A stretch of 56,930 nt of DNA from an uncultured Dorea sp. (GCA_948602995.1 CAPEBR010000023.1:1-56930); one strand, 5' to 3'; numbered from the stretch's first letter, positions 27,299 to 36,705 are shown. Notes: generated by a model not told the origin, from the letters alone. Made by a program: numbers and translations.

Positions 27299-28882
27299 TC
27301 ATACCACCGCCTCAATCAGAAGCCTGTCTCCCAGTACAATTTCCTTTACACCGATTTCTTTCTTTTTATTAAAATTGAAGCTTAACATATATCCTTTTTT
27401 CAAATGAAAGTAATCAAGATAGTCTGACAACTGCTTTTCACCTCGTTCCTTATAGGCATTCCCATGCCATATTTTAAGTTCGATGATGCTTTGCTCTCCG
27501 TAATAGTCAATAACCAGATCCATCCGTTCACGATTTCTTGTCTGTGCTTCTACATAACAGTTGCCTGTTCCATTGATAATAGGGCGCAGGAACAACATAA
27601 AATACTTTCGCCCCTTGTCCTCTAAAAATGTCTGGTTCTGTTCCCCATATAAAAAGTCAAAGGTCTCTACGAATTTCTCAAGTATTAACCTTACATTCAG
27701 ATGTCCTCCAATCACAAACTGGCTTTTCTGCCGTGTTCCTTCCAGATAAATCTCTCTGTTTTGCTCTGTAAAGTCCAGCAGAAATTTGTTATACAGCCGC
27801 GTCTCAAAAATCCTGTTTGCAATAAAAACTGATGAATTTTCCACCTTGACAAGCCCAGACATCCTCGCATTGTGAACGGAACTGTCATCCGCATTATATG
27901 CAATACTCTGTCCCTGGAACAGAAGTCTCATAATCACCTGTTTCAACTCAGGAAAAACATCCAGTTTATCCATCAGCGATTCAGACAAGGGGTTATTCTC
28001 CTCCAAAAGCATCCTAACCGCTGTCAGAAGACCTTCCTTCGTCCATGCACTGGAACGATCCGGAAAATCCAGAATGCCTGGAATCCTTTCATCCATAATC
28101 ATACAGAGTCGTGACACCAGATACGGGTATCCGGACGTATAATCATATAAAAATCCTGACATCTTTCCAACATCCATTCCCGTATTGTAATCCGCTTCAT
28201 ACCCACAGAGCATCTGCCTGATCTCTTCTGCTGAAAAGCTCATGTCCACAAGAAAATCAGCGGCAATATTCCACGGACTGTTTACTTTATATTCCTCTTC
28301 CGGACGAAGCTTTCTCTTAATATTCCGCACATCATAAACGCCTGCCAGAATAACAGACTGAAAAGCTGCGGTTCTGTTTTTCTTTAAATAATAAGCACGG
28401 AGCTGGGCAAGAAAATCAATAAACACCTGGTTATTTGTCGCAGTGTCTACTTCGTCAATAAGTAAAACAATCCGTTTTTCCGACTTCTCGCACAGCCTGG
28501 AAAGTGACTTGAAAAGCCTAGATATTGTTGCCCTGTGCGCCGTGCCCGATGCATACTGCTTTAATTGCCGTTCTTCCTCTTCGGGAATCTTTCCCGAACA
28601 TTCCAGTATCCTTTCGGAAAAAACAGCGGCAAAGCTTTGCTCTGATTCAAAATCAGCATGACTGAATGTCTGAAAGTCTATACTATACACTTCATAATCA
28701 TCTTTCAAAAAATCGGAAAGCGCAGTCAGTATTGTCGTTTTTCCATACTGCCTGGCTCTGTTGATTGTAAAATATTTCCTGGCGTCTACCATAGATTTTA
28801 TTTCTTCCAGACGTCCTGACAGATCTACCATATAGTGCAGCCCGGGGTCACAATATCCGTTTGTATTAAACGTTTTACGCAT
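27299..28882 (-). CDS. AAA-ATPase-like protein with C-terminal PD-(D/E)XK nuclease domain (paralog 1)
   Basis: A 527-residue protein of the 'AAA-ATPase_like' type. The P-loop is unusual, RARQYGKTT (K48), with arginine where the first glycycl residue is expected; this is normal for the family. Walker B is LLIDEVDT (D143, E144). A middle helical region follows, and the C-terminus carries a nuclease-type core, D459 in LVIDYYG and E468-x-K470 in IIELKIW. It is a close paralog of the gene at 31829-33403; the last 70 residues are nearly identical. The ATG at 28882 has GGAGG 7 nt upstream and overlaps the stop of the alanyl-tRNA editing gene by 8 nt, so it is co-translated with a tRNA-quality gene. 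Function unknown. Confidence 0.75.
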   Translation of the reverse strand: MRKTFNTNGYCDPGLHYMVDLSGRLEEIKSMVDARKYFTINRARQYGKTTILTALSDFLKDDYEVYSIDFQTFSHADFESEQSFAAVFSERILECSGKIPEEEERQLKQYASGTAHRATISRLFKSLSRLCEKSEKRIVLLIDEVDTATNNQVFIDFLAQLRAYYLKKNRTAAFQSVILAGVYDVRNIKRKLRPEEEYKVNSPWNIAADFLVDMSFSAEEIRQMLCGYEADYNTGMDVGKMSGFLYDYTSGYPYLVSRLCMIMDERIPGILDFPDRSSAWTKEGLLTAVRMLLEENNPLSESLMDKLDVFPELKQVIMRLLFQGQSIAYNADDSSVHNARMSGLVKVENSSVFIANRIFETRLYNKFLLDFTEQNREIYLEGTRQKSQFVIGGHLNVRLILEKFVETFDFLYGEQNQTFLEDKGRKYFMLFLRPIINGTGNCYVEAQTRNRERMDLVIDYYGEQSIIELKIWHGNAYKERGEKQLSDYLDYFHLKKGYMLSFNFNKKKEIGVKEIVLGDRLLIEAVV

Positions 28883-30023
28883 ATAACAGCCTCCGAATTT
28901 CTTCTTCACTTCCCTTAAGGGAACCCTGCACCATCTCGGGCTTTCCGCCGCCTCTGCCGCCGAATCCCTCATTAAGTTTCTTACATAAGGGACGCACATC
29001 CTCGTCATGGCTTCCGATCACATACCGGTATCCCCCTTCGTCCGTCCCGGCGAATACCGCGCACATATGCGCCCCGCGCTTAAGGAGCAGGTTCATAAGC
29101 TCTCTTGGCTCATTGCCCGAGAGCCCGCTGTCAAAGACCGCCGTCACCTGTCCTGACACGTCCATCTCCTGTGCCCGGTAAGTTAGAAGCTTCCCTCCAA
29201 GCTCCGCAATCCTTCCTTTCAGGGATAACTGCTCTGCTTTCAGATGCTCTGCTGCCTCTGCGATCTCCCCTTCCTTCACACATAGCAGGGAAGAGATGGC
29301 TTTAGCATTCTCCTCCTTCTCCCGGTGATCTGCAAGAGCCCGGTAGCCGCACAGCATATAGATCCTCTCGCCGCCTTTATAATTCATCATGTTCACAAGC
29401 TTAATATTCCCGATCTCCCCGGTCTTTTTCACATGAGGGGCGCAGCAGGCGCAGGTATCCACGCCCGGAATATTGACAATACGGACCTGTCCCTCAATCT
29501 CAATCTTGCTCCGGTATTCCATATCCTTAAGCTCTTCTTTTGAGGGGTATAGAATCTCCACATCCAGGTTGCGGTAGACAATCCCGTTAGCCATAAGCTC
29601 AATCTTCTTTAAATCTTCCTTCGTAATAGGCCCGTTAAAATCCATGGTGCAGTAATCCGCGCCCAGGTGGAATCCCACATTATTATACCCAAACTGTGCA
29701 TGCACAAGCCCGGAGATAATATGCTCCCCTGTGTGCTGCTGCATACTTTCGAACCGTCTGTCCCAGTCAATCCTGCCGTGCACTGTCTCTCCTTCGGTAA
29801 AGGGCCGGTCTGTCATGTGATAAATGACATCCCCCTTTTCCTGAACATCACTTACATGAGCGTCCCCCAGTATACCGGTATCCGCATACTGCCCGCCTCC
29901 CTCCGGGAAAAAGGCAGTCCTGTCAAGCACTATCCGGTATCCTTCTTCCGCCTGCTGGCAGGATAATACAATAGCATCAAATTCTTTCATATGGCTGTCT
30001 TCATAGTATAATTTTTCCGTCAT
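28875..30023 (-). CDS. Alanyl-tRNA editing protein, AlaX-L type
   Basis: A free-standing editing domain that removes serine or glycine wrongly attached to tRNA-Ala. At 382 residues it has the AlaRS second-additional-domain fold with the zinc ligands HTGEH (about 96-100) and CACCAPH (about 193-199), followed by a DHHA1-like C-terminal domain (about 250-382) with the GGRGGGKPEMVQG motif, typical of the long AlaX form. It starts 3 nt after the argS stop codon. AAAGG and TAGG precede the ATG. Pairing with argS is a known clostridial arrangement. Confidence 0.9.
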   Translation of the reverse strand: MTEKLYYEDSHMKEFDAIVLSCQQAEEGYRIVLDRTAFFPEGGGQYADTGILGDAHVSDVQEKGDVIYHMTDRPFTEGETVHGRIDWDRRFESMQQHTGEHIISGLVHAQFGYNNVGFHLGADYCTMDFNGPITKEDLKKIELMANGIVYRNLDVEILYPSKEELKDMEYRSKIEIEGQVRIVNIPGVDTCACCAPHVKKTGEIGNIKLVNMMNYKGGERIYMLCGYRALADHREKEENAKAISSLLCVKEGEIAEAAEHLKAEQLSLKGRIAELGGKLLTYRAQEMDVSGQVTAVFDSGLSGNEPRELMNLLLKRGAHMCAVFAGTDEGGYRYVIGSHDEDVRPLCKKLNEGFGGRGGGKPEMVQGSLKGSEEEIRRLLYA

Positions 30024-30026
30024 GGC

Positions 30027-31793
30027 CTACATCCTTTCCGGCGCTTCAAAGCCAAGCACATCAATACAAGACTCCAGAATCTCCTTCGTAAGAACCAGAA
30101 GCGCAAGATATCCCTTTTTCGTTTCCTCATTCTCTTCTGTCAGAATCTTCGTCTCATGGTAGAACCGGTTAAACGAATTTGCAAGGTCATAGATATAGGC
30201 ACAGATCTTGTGGGGGGCAAGCTCTTCATACGCCGTCTCCATCACCTCGTTATACTTCACAGCCTCCAGCATAAGAACCTTTTCACTCTCCCCTGCTGCC
30301 CTATTTACCGTAAGGCCTGAAAGGGACGCCCCCTCTGCCGTATATTTATTTAGGATCGACTTGATTCTGACGATGGTATACAGGATGTAGGGACCCGTAT
30401 TCCCTTCAAAGGATGTAAACCGGTCCACGTCAAAAACGTAATCCTTGGATGCCTGGTTGGAAAGATCCCCATACTTAATGGCAGAAAGCCCTACAATCTT
30501 TGCAGTACTGCGCGCTTCGTCTGCCTCCACGGTCCGGTTATCCGTAATCTTCTGATACATCTCATCCTCAATCTCACCGATCAGGTTCTCCAGGCGCATA
30601 ATCCCGCCTTCTCTCGTCTTAAAGGGCTTGCCGTCTTTGCCGTTCATGGTGCCGAAGCCCAGGAACTGAAGTTTTGTCTCCTCCGGGACAATCCCTGTCT
30701 TCTTCGCTGCACGGAACACCTGGACAAAATGAAGCTCCTGGCGCTTGTCCACCACATAGACAATCCTGTCCGGCTGATAATCCCGTACCCTCTGGATCAG
30801 CGTTGCGAGATCTGTGGTGCCATACAGGGACGCTCCGTCTGATTTCTGAATCATGCAGGGCGGGATCTCCTTTGTATCACTCTCCTTTTGCACATCAATC
30901 ACCAGAGCCCCCTCATCGACACGGGCATATCCTTCCTTTTTCAGGCGTTCAATCATATCAGGAATCAATTCCTGAGCATCCGCCTCTCCCTTCCACAGGT
31001 CAAATTCCACATTCAGATTCCGGTAGTTCTTCTTAAGGTCAGCCACAGACACATTCATAATATGCCGCCATACTGCCATATATCCTCTATGCCCATTCTG
31101 CAGGAGATACGTGGCGTTAAGAGCCGCCTCCCGGTATGGCTCATCCTCCTTTGCCCGGGCGCTTGCCGCCGGATAGATCTCCTCCAGTTCCCCGATGGTA
31201 AAGGGAGCCTCCTGTGGGTATTCTCCTTCAAAGGCCTCGTCAAAATATGGAAGCTCTGGTTTACGCTCCTTTAATTCCGTAATAATAAGCCCCATCTGAT
31301 AACCCCAGTCGCCAAGGTGGATATCTCCCAATACCTTATGTCCCATCCTTCTTGCAATCCTTTTCACGCTCTCCCCTATAATGGCAGAGCGCAGATGCCC
31401 TACGTGGAGGGGCTTCGCCACATTGGGCCCGCCATAATCCACCATGATCATCTGGGGATTTTTCGTCTTCTCAACTCCAAGCTCCCCGTCCTGCTTCATC
31501 TCATCCAGATAGGAAGCCAGCTTTTCCGGGCGCAGCCTGATATTAATAAAGCCCGGATTCACCACCTTTACATCCTCCATGTATACACTATCCGCAAGCC
31601 TTGCCGCGACATCATTTGCAATCATCACAGGAGCCTTCTTATATGCCTTTGCTCCTGCCATAGCCCCGTTGCACTGGTATTCACACAGATCCGGCCGGTT
31701 CGACAGCGTAACACGCGCCAGGCCCCGGTCATACCCGGCGCCCTCAAAAGCTTCTGCAAGCTCCTCTGCAAGTAAATCAACTATTTTTTTCAT
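30027..31793 (-). CDS. argS: Arginyl-tRNA synthetase
   Basis: Charges tRNA-Arg with arginine (EC 6.1.1.19). The 588-residue protein has the N-terminal Add-1 domain (about 1-110), the class I catalytic core with the HIGH motif as KPLHVGHLRS (about 132), the family motif GTMNGKDGKPFKTREGG in place of KMSKS, and a C-terminal DALR anticodon-binding domain (about 465-588). The ATG at 31793 is preferred because AAAGG lies 9 nt upstream. It is flanked by two paralogous ATPase-nuclease genes on the same strand, 35 nt behind one and two genes before the other. Confidence 0.95.
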   Translation of the reverse strand: MKKIVDLLAEELAEAFEGAGYDRGLARVTLSNRPDLCEYQCNGAMAGAKAYKKAPVMIANDVAARLADSVYMEDVKVVNPGFINIRLRPEKLASYLDEMKQDGELGVEKTKNPQMIMVDYGGPNVAKPLHVGHLRSAIIGESVKRIARRMGHKVLGDIHLGDWGYQMGLIITELKERKPELPYFDEAFEGEYPQEAPFTIGELEEIYPAASARAKEDEPYREAALNATYLLQNGHRGYMAVWRHIMNVSVADLKKNYRNLNVEFDLWKGEADAQELIPDMIERLKKEGYARVDEGALVIDVQKESDTKEIPPCMIQKSDGASLYGTTDLATLIQRVRDYQPDRIVYVVDKRQELHFVQVFRAAKKTGIVPEETKLQFLGFGTMNGKDGKPFKTREGGIMRLENLIGEIEDEMYQKITDNRTVEADEARSTAKIVGLSAIKYGDLSNQASKDYVFDVDRFTSFEGNTGPYILYTIVRIKSILNKYTAEGASLSGLTVNRAAGESEKVLMLEAVKYNEVMETAYEELAPHKICAYIYDLANSFNRFYHETKILTEENEETKKGYLALLVLTKEILESCIDVLGFEAPERM

Positions 31794-31828
31794 TCTTCTC
31801 ATCCTTTCCAATAAATAAAATATTTCAA

Positions 31829-33403
31829 TTATACCACAGCTTCTATCAGGAGTTTCTCTCCCAGTCTGATTTCCTTCACACCGGCTTCTTTTTTCTTATT
31901 AAAATTGAAACTAAGCATATATCCCTCTTTCAAACGGTAATAATCCAGATATTCTGCCAGCTGCTCCTCTCCTCTTGCATGATATGTGCTGCCACGCCAG
32001 ATTTTCATCTCAATTACATATTGCTTTCCATGATAATCCACAATTACATCTGTCCGCTCCATATTCCGGGTACGGGATTCAATATAATAATTCCCCTCCC
32101 CATTAATAATCGGACGAAGATACAAGAGAAAATACCTTCTTCCGTCTTCCTCATAAAATCTCTGTTCCTGATCCCCATATAATTCATCAAAATGAACCAC
32201 AAATTTTTCAAGTATGAGCCGCATATTAAGCTCTCCGTTCTGAACAAATTGATTCTTATTCTGTAAAGCCGTTGTATAGATCCTGTTACTCTGCATCTTT
32301 GGCATTGATAGAAAATAATTATAAATCCGTGTTTCAAATATCCTGTTCGCTACCACAGCCTGATGATTTCTCACCTTAATAAATCCAAACATTCTCGCAA
32401 CATTAATTGCCTCTTCATCCGGATTAAAAGGAAGTTCCTTTCCCTGAAACAACAATAAATACAAAACTTTCCTAAGCATTGGAAATACATCCAGCTTTTC
32501 TATCAGTGAATCGAACAATGCATTATTTTCCGATATCATAATACTGACCGCTTCCAGTATTCCTGCCTTCTCCCAGGCTCCTTCTTTGATCCTTTCATCA
32601 TTCAGCTTACAGATCCGTGAGACCAGATATGGATATCCTGCCGTATAATCGTAAATCAGGCCGGCTATTCTGCTTACCTCCATTCCTGTACCATGGTCTG
32701 ATTCATATTCTTTCAGCATTCCCTCTATATCCCTGACTGAAAAACTCATATCAACAAGGAAGTCTGCCGCAATATTCCACGGGCTGTTTACTTTGTGTTC
32801 ACTCTCTGGCGTAAACTTTCTTTTCACATTTTTTATATCATATACACCTGCAAGAATGACCGAGCGAAATGTCGGTTTCTCCTCTCTCTGTATATAGTAG
32901 CCTCTCAGCTGTGCAAGAAAGTCCAGGAACACCTGATTATTCGCTGCACTGTCCACTTCGTCAATAATAAGTACTGCCTCTCTCTTTAACTCCCCGCACA
33001 GGTCACTCAGATCTTCAAATAATTCCTGAAGTTCAAATCCTTCTCTTCCCTGCCGTACATCCGTTTCCAAAGCTAGTTCTGTGCATTCACTTATAAACTC
33101 CGGCTGGTTCATTTTTAATTCCCGTAAAAAGGATCTCCCGAATGACAGGGCAAAAATATTTTCATTTTTAAACTTGGCATTTCCAAACAGCTGAAAATCC
33201 AGGCTCACCACAACATAGTCCTCCCTGAGGAGTTCTCCAAGTTCCCGCAATGTGGTTGTCTTCCCATACTGTCTTGCACGGTTAATTGTAAAATACTCTC
33301 CACGCTCTACCATCGCCCGGATCTGCCTCAGCTTCCCCGATATATCCACCATATAATGCTGACTGCGCCTGCATGCCGCGCTGACATTAAATATCCGTCC
33401 CAC
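31829..33403 (-). CDS. AAA-ATPase-like protein with C-terminal PD-(D/E)XK nuclease domain (paralog 2)
   Basis: A 524-residue paralog of the gene at 27299-28882 in the same register. The P-loop is RARQYGKTT (K48), Walker B is LIIDEVDS, the shared block is VNSPWNIAADFLVDMSFS, and the nuclease-like end has D456 (VIVDYHG) and E465-x-K467 (VIEMKIW). The start is taken as GTG at 33403 because GGGGGTGAT lies 6 nt upstream and the paralog begins at the same point; upstream in-frame codons run into a family C repeat. It ends 35 nt before argS. I know of no proven role for the family; candidates are defence, DNA processing or a mobile-element remnant. Confidence 0.75.
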   Translation of the reverse strand: MGRIFNVSAACRRSQHYMVDISGKLRQIRAMVERGEYFTINRARQYGKTTTLRELGELLREDYVVVSLDFQLFGNAKFKNENIFALSFGRSFLRELKMNQPEFISECTELALETDVRQGREGFELQELFEDLSDLCGELKREAVLIIDEVDSAANNQVFLDFLAQLRGYYIQREEKPTFRSVILAGVYDIKNVKRKFTPESEHKVNSPWNIAADFLVDMSFSVRDIEGMLKEYESDHGTGMEVSRIAGLIYDYTAGYPYLVSRICKLNDERIKEGAWEKAGILEAVSIMISENNALFDSLIEKLDVFPMLRKVLYLLLFQGKELPFNPDEEAINVARMFGFIKVRNHQAVVANRIFETRIYNYFLSMPKMQSNRIYTTALQNKNQFVQNGELNMRLILEKFVVHFDELYGDQEQRFYEEDGRRYFLLYLRPIINGEGNYYIESRTRNMERTDVIVDYHGKQYVIEMKIWRGSTYHARGEEQLAEYLDYYRLKEGYMLSFNFNKKKEAGVKEIRLGEKLLIEAVV

Positions 33404-33457
33404 AAATATCACCCCCTTTGTTTCTTGTTTAACCTGCAGCTTATTACTATTTCCAGG

Positions 33458-33536
33458 GCGTGTTTGAAAATTGCTTTCTGCAAGATGTCGTCCCAGTTTG
33501 CAGAAAACAGCTTTCAAACACCCTCCAGCCTAAAAG
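33458..33536. repeat. Dispersed repeat family C, copy 2: complete imperfect palindrome
   Basis: It opens with AGGGCGTGTTTGAAAATTGC and closes with GCTTTCAAACACCCT. The arms also pair through CTTTCTGCAA and TTGCAGAAAA. The loop contains GATGTCGTCCCA, a sequence echoed in the 43687 copy as CTGCCGCCCCA. This is the most complete member of the family in the window. The 560-bp gap between the ATPase gene and the flavin reductase gene holds this repeat, a family A copy and a likely promoter, and no gene. Confidence 0.75.
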
Positions 33537-33653
33537 GCCGCTCATAGTAACAGTCCAGGCCCGCATTCCGGGTTTTGCTACGCAATACCGCCCCAAAATC
33601 GTAACTGTAGCATACCACACAACGCCTTTTTTTACAAGCAATGACAACCACCA

Positions 33654-33786
33654 GTTACTGTTCACACAGGTCTGTGCATTTACTGCACAGACCGTAAGAA
33701 AGTGATTCAGGAGTGAGCAAATCCCATTCGCGGAGCGAATTTTAAATGAATTTGCGAATGTTACTGGTCACGGAGTGAACAGTAAC
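33654..33786 (+). repeat. Dispersed repeat family A, copy 3 (full length, 133 bp)
   Basis: It has complete terminal inverted repeats, GTTACTGTTCAC at the left and GTGAACAGTAAC at the right. Inside are the hairpin GGTCTGTGC/GCACAGACC, the GTGATTCAGGAGTGAGCAAA stretch and a second palindrome around TTCGCGGAGCGAA. There is no coding capacity. This copy defines the element and its ends. Confidence 0.8.
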
Positions 33787-33825
33787 AACCACCACTTTAT
33801 CGGCCCCGAATAGTAACCTTTTCTC

Positions 33826-33854
33826 TTGCATACAGAAGTATTACATGGTAATAT
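33826..33854 (+). promoter_or_regulatory. Likely promoter of the flavin reductase-rubredoxin gene, with overlapping palindrome
   Basis: TTGCAT (33826-33831) and TAATAT (33849-33854) are spaced by 17 bp. TATTAC-ATG-GTAATA (33839-33853), a 6+6 bp palindrome, overlaps the -10 box and could be an operator. The leader would be about 100 nt. Confidence 0.4.
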
Positions 33855-33962
33855 ATCAGTAATTGTTACTATTATTATACGATGATACAAGCGCAAAATA
33901 CCTTTTTACGCTTACATCATGATATGCATCTTACAAGTATTGAAAATGACAAGGAGGTCTTT

Positions 33963-34610
33963 ATGAACAAAAAAGTATTGCGCAGCTTATCCTACGGTGT
34001 CTATGTTATCTCTACCCTGGACGGGGAAAGGCATACCGGCTGCATCGCCAACAGCGCCATGCAGATCACTTCATCCCCCGCATCCATCGCGGTAAGCATT
34101 AACCACGACAACTACACCAATTCCTGTATTGAGAAATGTGGAAGATTTGCCATATCCATCCTCTCTGAGTCTTCTGACCCGGGGCTGATTGGAACCTTTG
34201 GCTTCCATTCCGGAAAAGATACTGACAAATTTTCTGATGTAAAGCACCATGTGATTGACGGAATCGCCGTCCCTGATGATTCCTGCGGATATATCGTATG
34301 CAAGGTTACAGGGAAGCTTGAGACATCCACCCACACTATCTTTTTAGGGGAGATGACAGAAGGGGACATGCTTTCTGAAACCGCCCCCATGACATATGCC
34401 TACTACCACAATGTGGTTAAAGGAAAGAGCCCCAAAAATGCTCCCACCTATCTTCCGGAAGAGGACAGTGCTACTTCTGCCTCAGGGAAAAAATGGGTAT
34501 GCGGCATCTGCGGTTATGTATATGATGGATCTGTTCCTTTCGAGGAACTCCCCGGCTCCTATATCTGCCCTGTATGCAAACAGCCGAAAAGTAAATTTAA
34601 AACTGTCTGA
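33963..34610 (+). CDS. Flavin reductase-like domain fused to rubredoxin (high-molecular-weight rubredoxin)
   Basis: A 215-residue fusion. Residues 1-150 form an FMN-binding flavin reductase-like domain (LSYGVYVIST..., SPASIAVSIN), and residues about 168-212 are a rubredoxin with iron-binding pairs CGIC and CPVC. Related proteins (Hrb of acetogens) pass electrons from NADH to oxygen- or NO-reducing flavodiiron proteins, so a role in oxidative stress tolerance of an anaerobe is likely. The ATG at 33963 is fixed by AAGGAGG upstream. The next gene, nfo, follows after 17 nt, linking the gene to DNA repair. Confidence 0.85.
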   Translation: MNKKVLRSLSYGVYVISTLDGERHTGCIANSAMQITSSPASIAVSINHDNYTNSCIEKCGRFAISILSESSDPGLIGTFGFHSGKDTDKFSDVKHHVIDGIAVPDDSCGYIVCKVTGKLETSTHTIFLGEMTEGDMLSETAPMTYAYYHNVVKGKSPKNAPTYLPEEDSATSASGKKWVCGICGYVYDGSVPFEELPGSYICPVCKQPKSKFKTV

Positions 34611-34627
34611 AAAAAAGAGGTATGTAT

Positions 34628-35533
34628 ATGCTTAAAATAGGTTCACATGTGGGTATGAGCGGGAAGGACATGCTGCTTGGCTCTGCAAAGGAAGCACATT
34701 CCTATGGAGCCAGTACCTTTATGTTCTACACCGGAGCGCCCCAAAACACAAGGCGAAAGGACATCAGTGAATTAAAGATTGATCCCGCATGGGAATACAT
34801 GCATGAAAACGGGATTGACGATATTGTTGTACATGCACCCTATATTATTAACCTGGGGAATACTGTAAAACCAGAAACCTTTAAACTGGCCGTAGATTTT
34901 CTCACACTGGAAATAAAAAGAACTGAAGCCTGTAAAAGCCATACACTGATTCTGCACCCGGGAGCCCATGTAGGCGCTGGCGCCGATGCCGGAATCCGGC
35001 AGATTATCAAGGGACTGAATGAGGTTATGACCAGGGATATGAATCTTCACATCGCACTGGAGACCATGGCCGGAAAAGGCTCTGAGATCGGCCGTTCCTT
35101 CGAAGAGCTGGCACGCATCTATGATGGTGTTATCTATAATGACAAGCTTCGCGTCTGCTTTGACACATGTCATACTCACGACAGCGGGTATGATATTGTC
35201 CATAACTTTGACGGCGTCATAGAACAGTTTGACAAGATCCTCGGCAAGAACCAGATCGCGGTCTTCCACATAAATGACAGCAAAAATGCATGTGGAACAA
35301 AAAAGGACCGCCATGCCAACTTAGGCTTCGGCGAGATCGGCTTTGATGCACTCTCCTATATCGTGCGCCACCCAGACTTCCTGGAGGTTCCGAAGATCCT
35401 GGAGACCCCTTATGTAACGTCCCCCACAAAGGAAAAGGCCTCCTACGCCCCCTACAGGCATGAAATAGAAATGCTAAGAGACGACTGCTTCGACCCGGAA
35501 GTACAGCAAAAAATTATAGACGAGAACGAATAG
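34628..35533 (+). CDS. nfo: Endonuclease IV (AP endonuclease)
   Basis: Cuts DNA at abasic sites in base excision repair (EC 3.1.21.2). The 301-residue TIM barrel carries the trinuclear zinc ligands in LHPGAH, ALETMAGKG, CFDTCHTHDSG and FHINDSKN, followed by HANLGFGEIG. Two ATGs are possible; the one at 34628 has AGAGG 7 nt upstream, while that at 34622 is too close. It probably shares a transcript with the flavin reductase-rubredoxin gene and ends in a terminator. Confidence 0.93.
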   Translation: MLKIGSHVGMSGKDMLLGSAKEAHSYGASTFMFYTGAPQNTRRKDISELKIDPAWEYMHENGIDDIVVHAPYIINLGNTVKPETFKLAVDFLTLEIKRTEACKSHTLILHPGAHVGAGADAGIRQIIKGLNEVMTRDMNLHIALETMAGKGSEIGRSFEELARIYDGVIYNDKLRVCFDTCHTHDSGYDIVHNFDGVIEQFDKILGKNQIAVFHINDSKNACGTKKDRHANLGFGEIGFDALSYIVRHPDFLEVPKILETPYVTSPTKEKASYAPYRHEIEMLRDDCFDPEVQQKIIDENE

Positions 35534-35564
35534 AAGGCCGACAGTTACTTTCAGTGCATGGTTT

Positions 35565-35619
35565 GGAAGCCAGAAAACTGCTGCAAAGAACAGAGCACTG
35601 GCTTCCCGGCTTTATTTTT
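35565..35619 (+). terminator. Intrinsic terminator of the flavin reductase-nfo operon
   Basis: GGAAGCCAG (35565-35573) pairs perfectly with CTGGCTTCC (35598-35606) and is followed by CGGCTTTATTTTTCC. The tail reaches into the 3' end of the convergent XRE gene (stop at 35612). Confidence 0.65.
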
Positions 35620-36505
35620 CCTGCTTCAGGATAAGTGTGGCGATCCCGCACAGCATTCCTCCTATCACAAAGGCAATCCAGCAGATATCCCACATGTGAA
35701 ACACCAGGCCCATCACAAGGTATATAATCGTGGCCACAATCATAATACATCCGCACCAGACAGAAATTCTGTTATTTTTCTTCACGCTTTCAGGATCAGA
35801 CACATTACTTTTATTATACTTCTCCACATCGTACTCATCTTTTTTCATGCCGCTGTACACAAAAATGCCAACCGCTGCTGCAACACAGACTAAAAACAGA
35901 CCGTAATAAAAGTCCTCTGTCATCCTTCCCCAGAGCGGGAGACGTTCCCCATTCATCCCGAACAGAAACATGCCCATAAGAATCAGACCGACTGCAGTTG
36001 TAATCCGCATGGGAAATGTCCTCTCAAAAAGCTCCCTCTCCTCATCGGAATAGAAGTCCTGAATCACCGGATGCTTTTTCTTATAGAGATCATCCTGCAT
36101 CCCTTGTGCGATCAGAATGAGTATCCCGATTACAATCACCACCCAGAACAGGCTTTCAGTAATCACCTCATTCACACGGAATCCGTCAAGAAGCTCGTAG
36201 ACCGCGCAGGATGATACAAGTGTCACCACTCCTGCTGTAATCCCTCTTCTAAAATTTCTCATATGTTCCCTGTGTCCCTGGTTATCCTCAACCTCTATAA
36301 GACTGGCATCCTTTCTTAGTAAAGTATCCATATCACAGGAAAACAAATCACAAAGCTGAAGCAGCTTCTCCATCTCCGCATAGGATACCCCTGCCTCCCA
36401 CTTTGATACCGTCTGTCTGGATACCTCCAGCTTCTCTGCCAGCTGCTCCTGTGTCATCTCTCCCCGCTTCCTGTAAAACTGTAAATTATCTCCAAATAAG
36501 CTCAT
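35612..36505 (-). CDS. XRE-family regulator with a multi-pass membrane C-terminus
   Basis: The 297-residue product has an N-terminal helix-turn-helix (about 5-60; LAEKLEVSRQTVSKWEAG) and then about six hydrophobic segments between residues 85 and 297. This makes it a membrane-anchored DNA-binding protein. Such regulators are common in clostridia and often sense envelope or membrane stress; the ligand is unknown. The ATG at 36505 has AAGGAG 9 nt upstream. It is divergent from the GntR/ABC operon, separated by 437 bp, so it may or may not control that operon. Confidence 0.8.
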   Translation of the reverse strand: MSLFGDNLQFYRKRGEMTQEQLAEKLEVSRQTVSKWEAGVSYAEMEKLLQLCDLFSCDMDTLLRKDASLIEVEDNQGHREHMRNFRRGITAGVVTLVSSCAVYELLDGFRVNEVITESLFWVVIVIGILILIAQGMQDDLYKKKHPVIQDFYSDEERELFERTFPMRITTAVGLILMGMFLFGMNGERLPLWGRMTEDFYYGLFLVCVAAAVGIFVYSGMKKDEYDVEKYNKSNVSDPESVKKNNRISVWCGCIMIVATIIYLVMGLVFHMWDICWIAFVIGGMLCGIATLILKQEK

Positions 36506-36705
36506 ATCTCTTATCTCCTTCCTGTCAGATTTCCTTACTGCGCAGTCTGTCTGAACAGTTACTATCCTACACAAAACAGCATGTAAAATCCAGCCATTTT
36601 CTGTTGCTTTTAAAGAAATCCATGTAAACTTTTGGTTGCAAACCCCAAAAAACAGGCTATTCCAGTTAAAGATAGCTTTTTTTATCTAATTTTTTATATT
36701 TTCTA

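Noticed and set aside
26581..27372. A 263-codon plus-strand frame antisense to the DUF1461 gene
   Set aside because: The minus-strand product has clear membrane helices, a good start and operon context; the plus-strand product is rich in His, Lys and Cys, as expected for an antisense shadow.
33404..33962. A hidden gene in the 560-bp gap before the flavin reductase
   Set aside because: Frames there are short, lack ribosome sites and coincide with palindromic repeats of families A and C.
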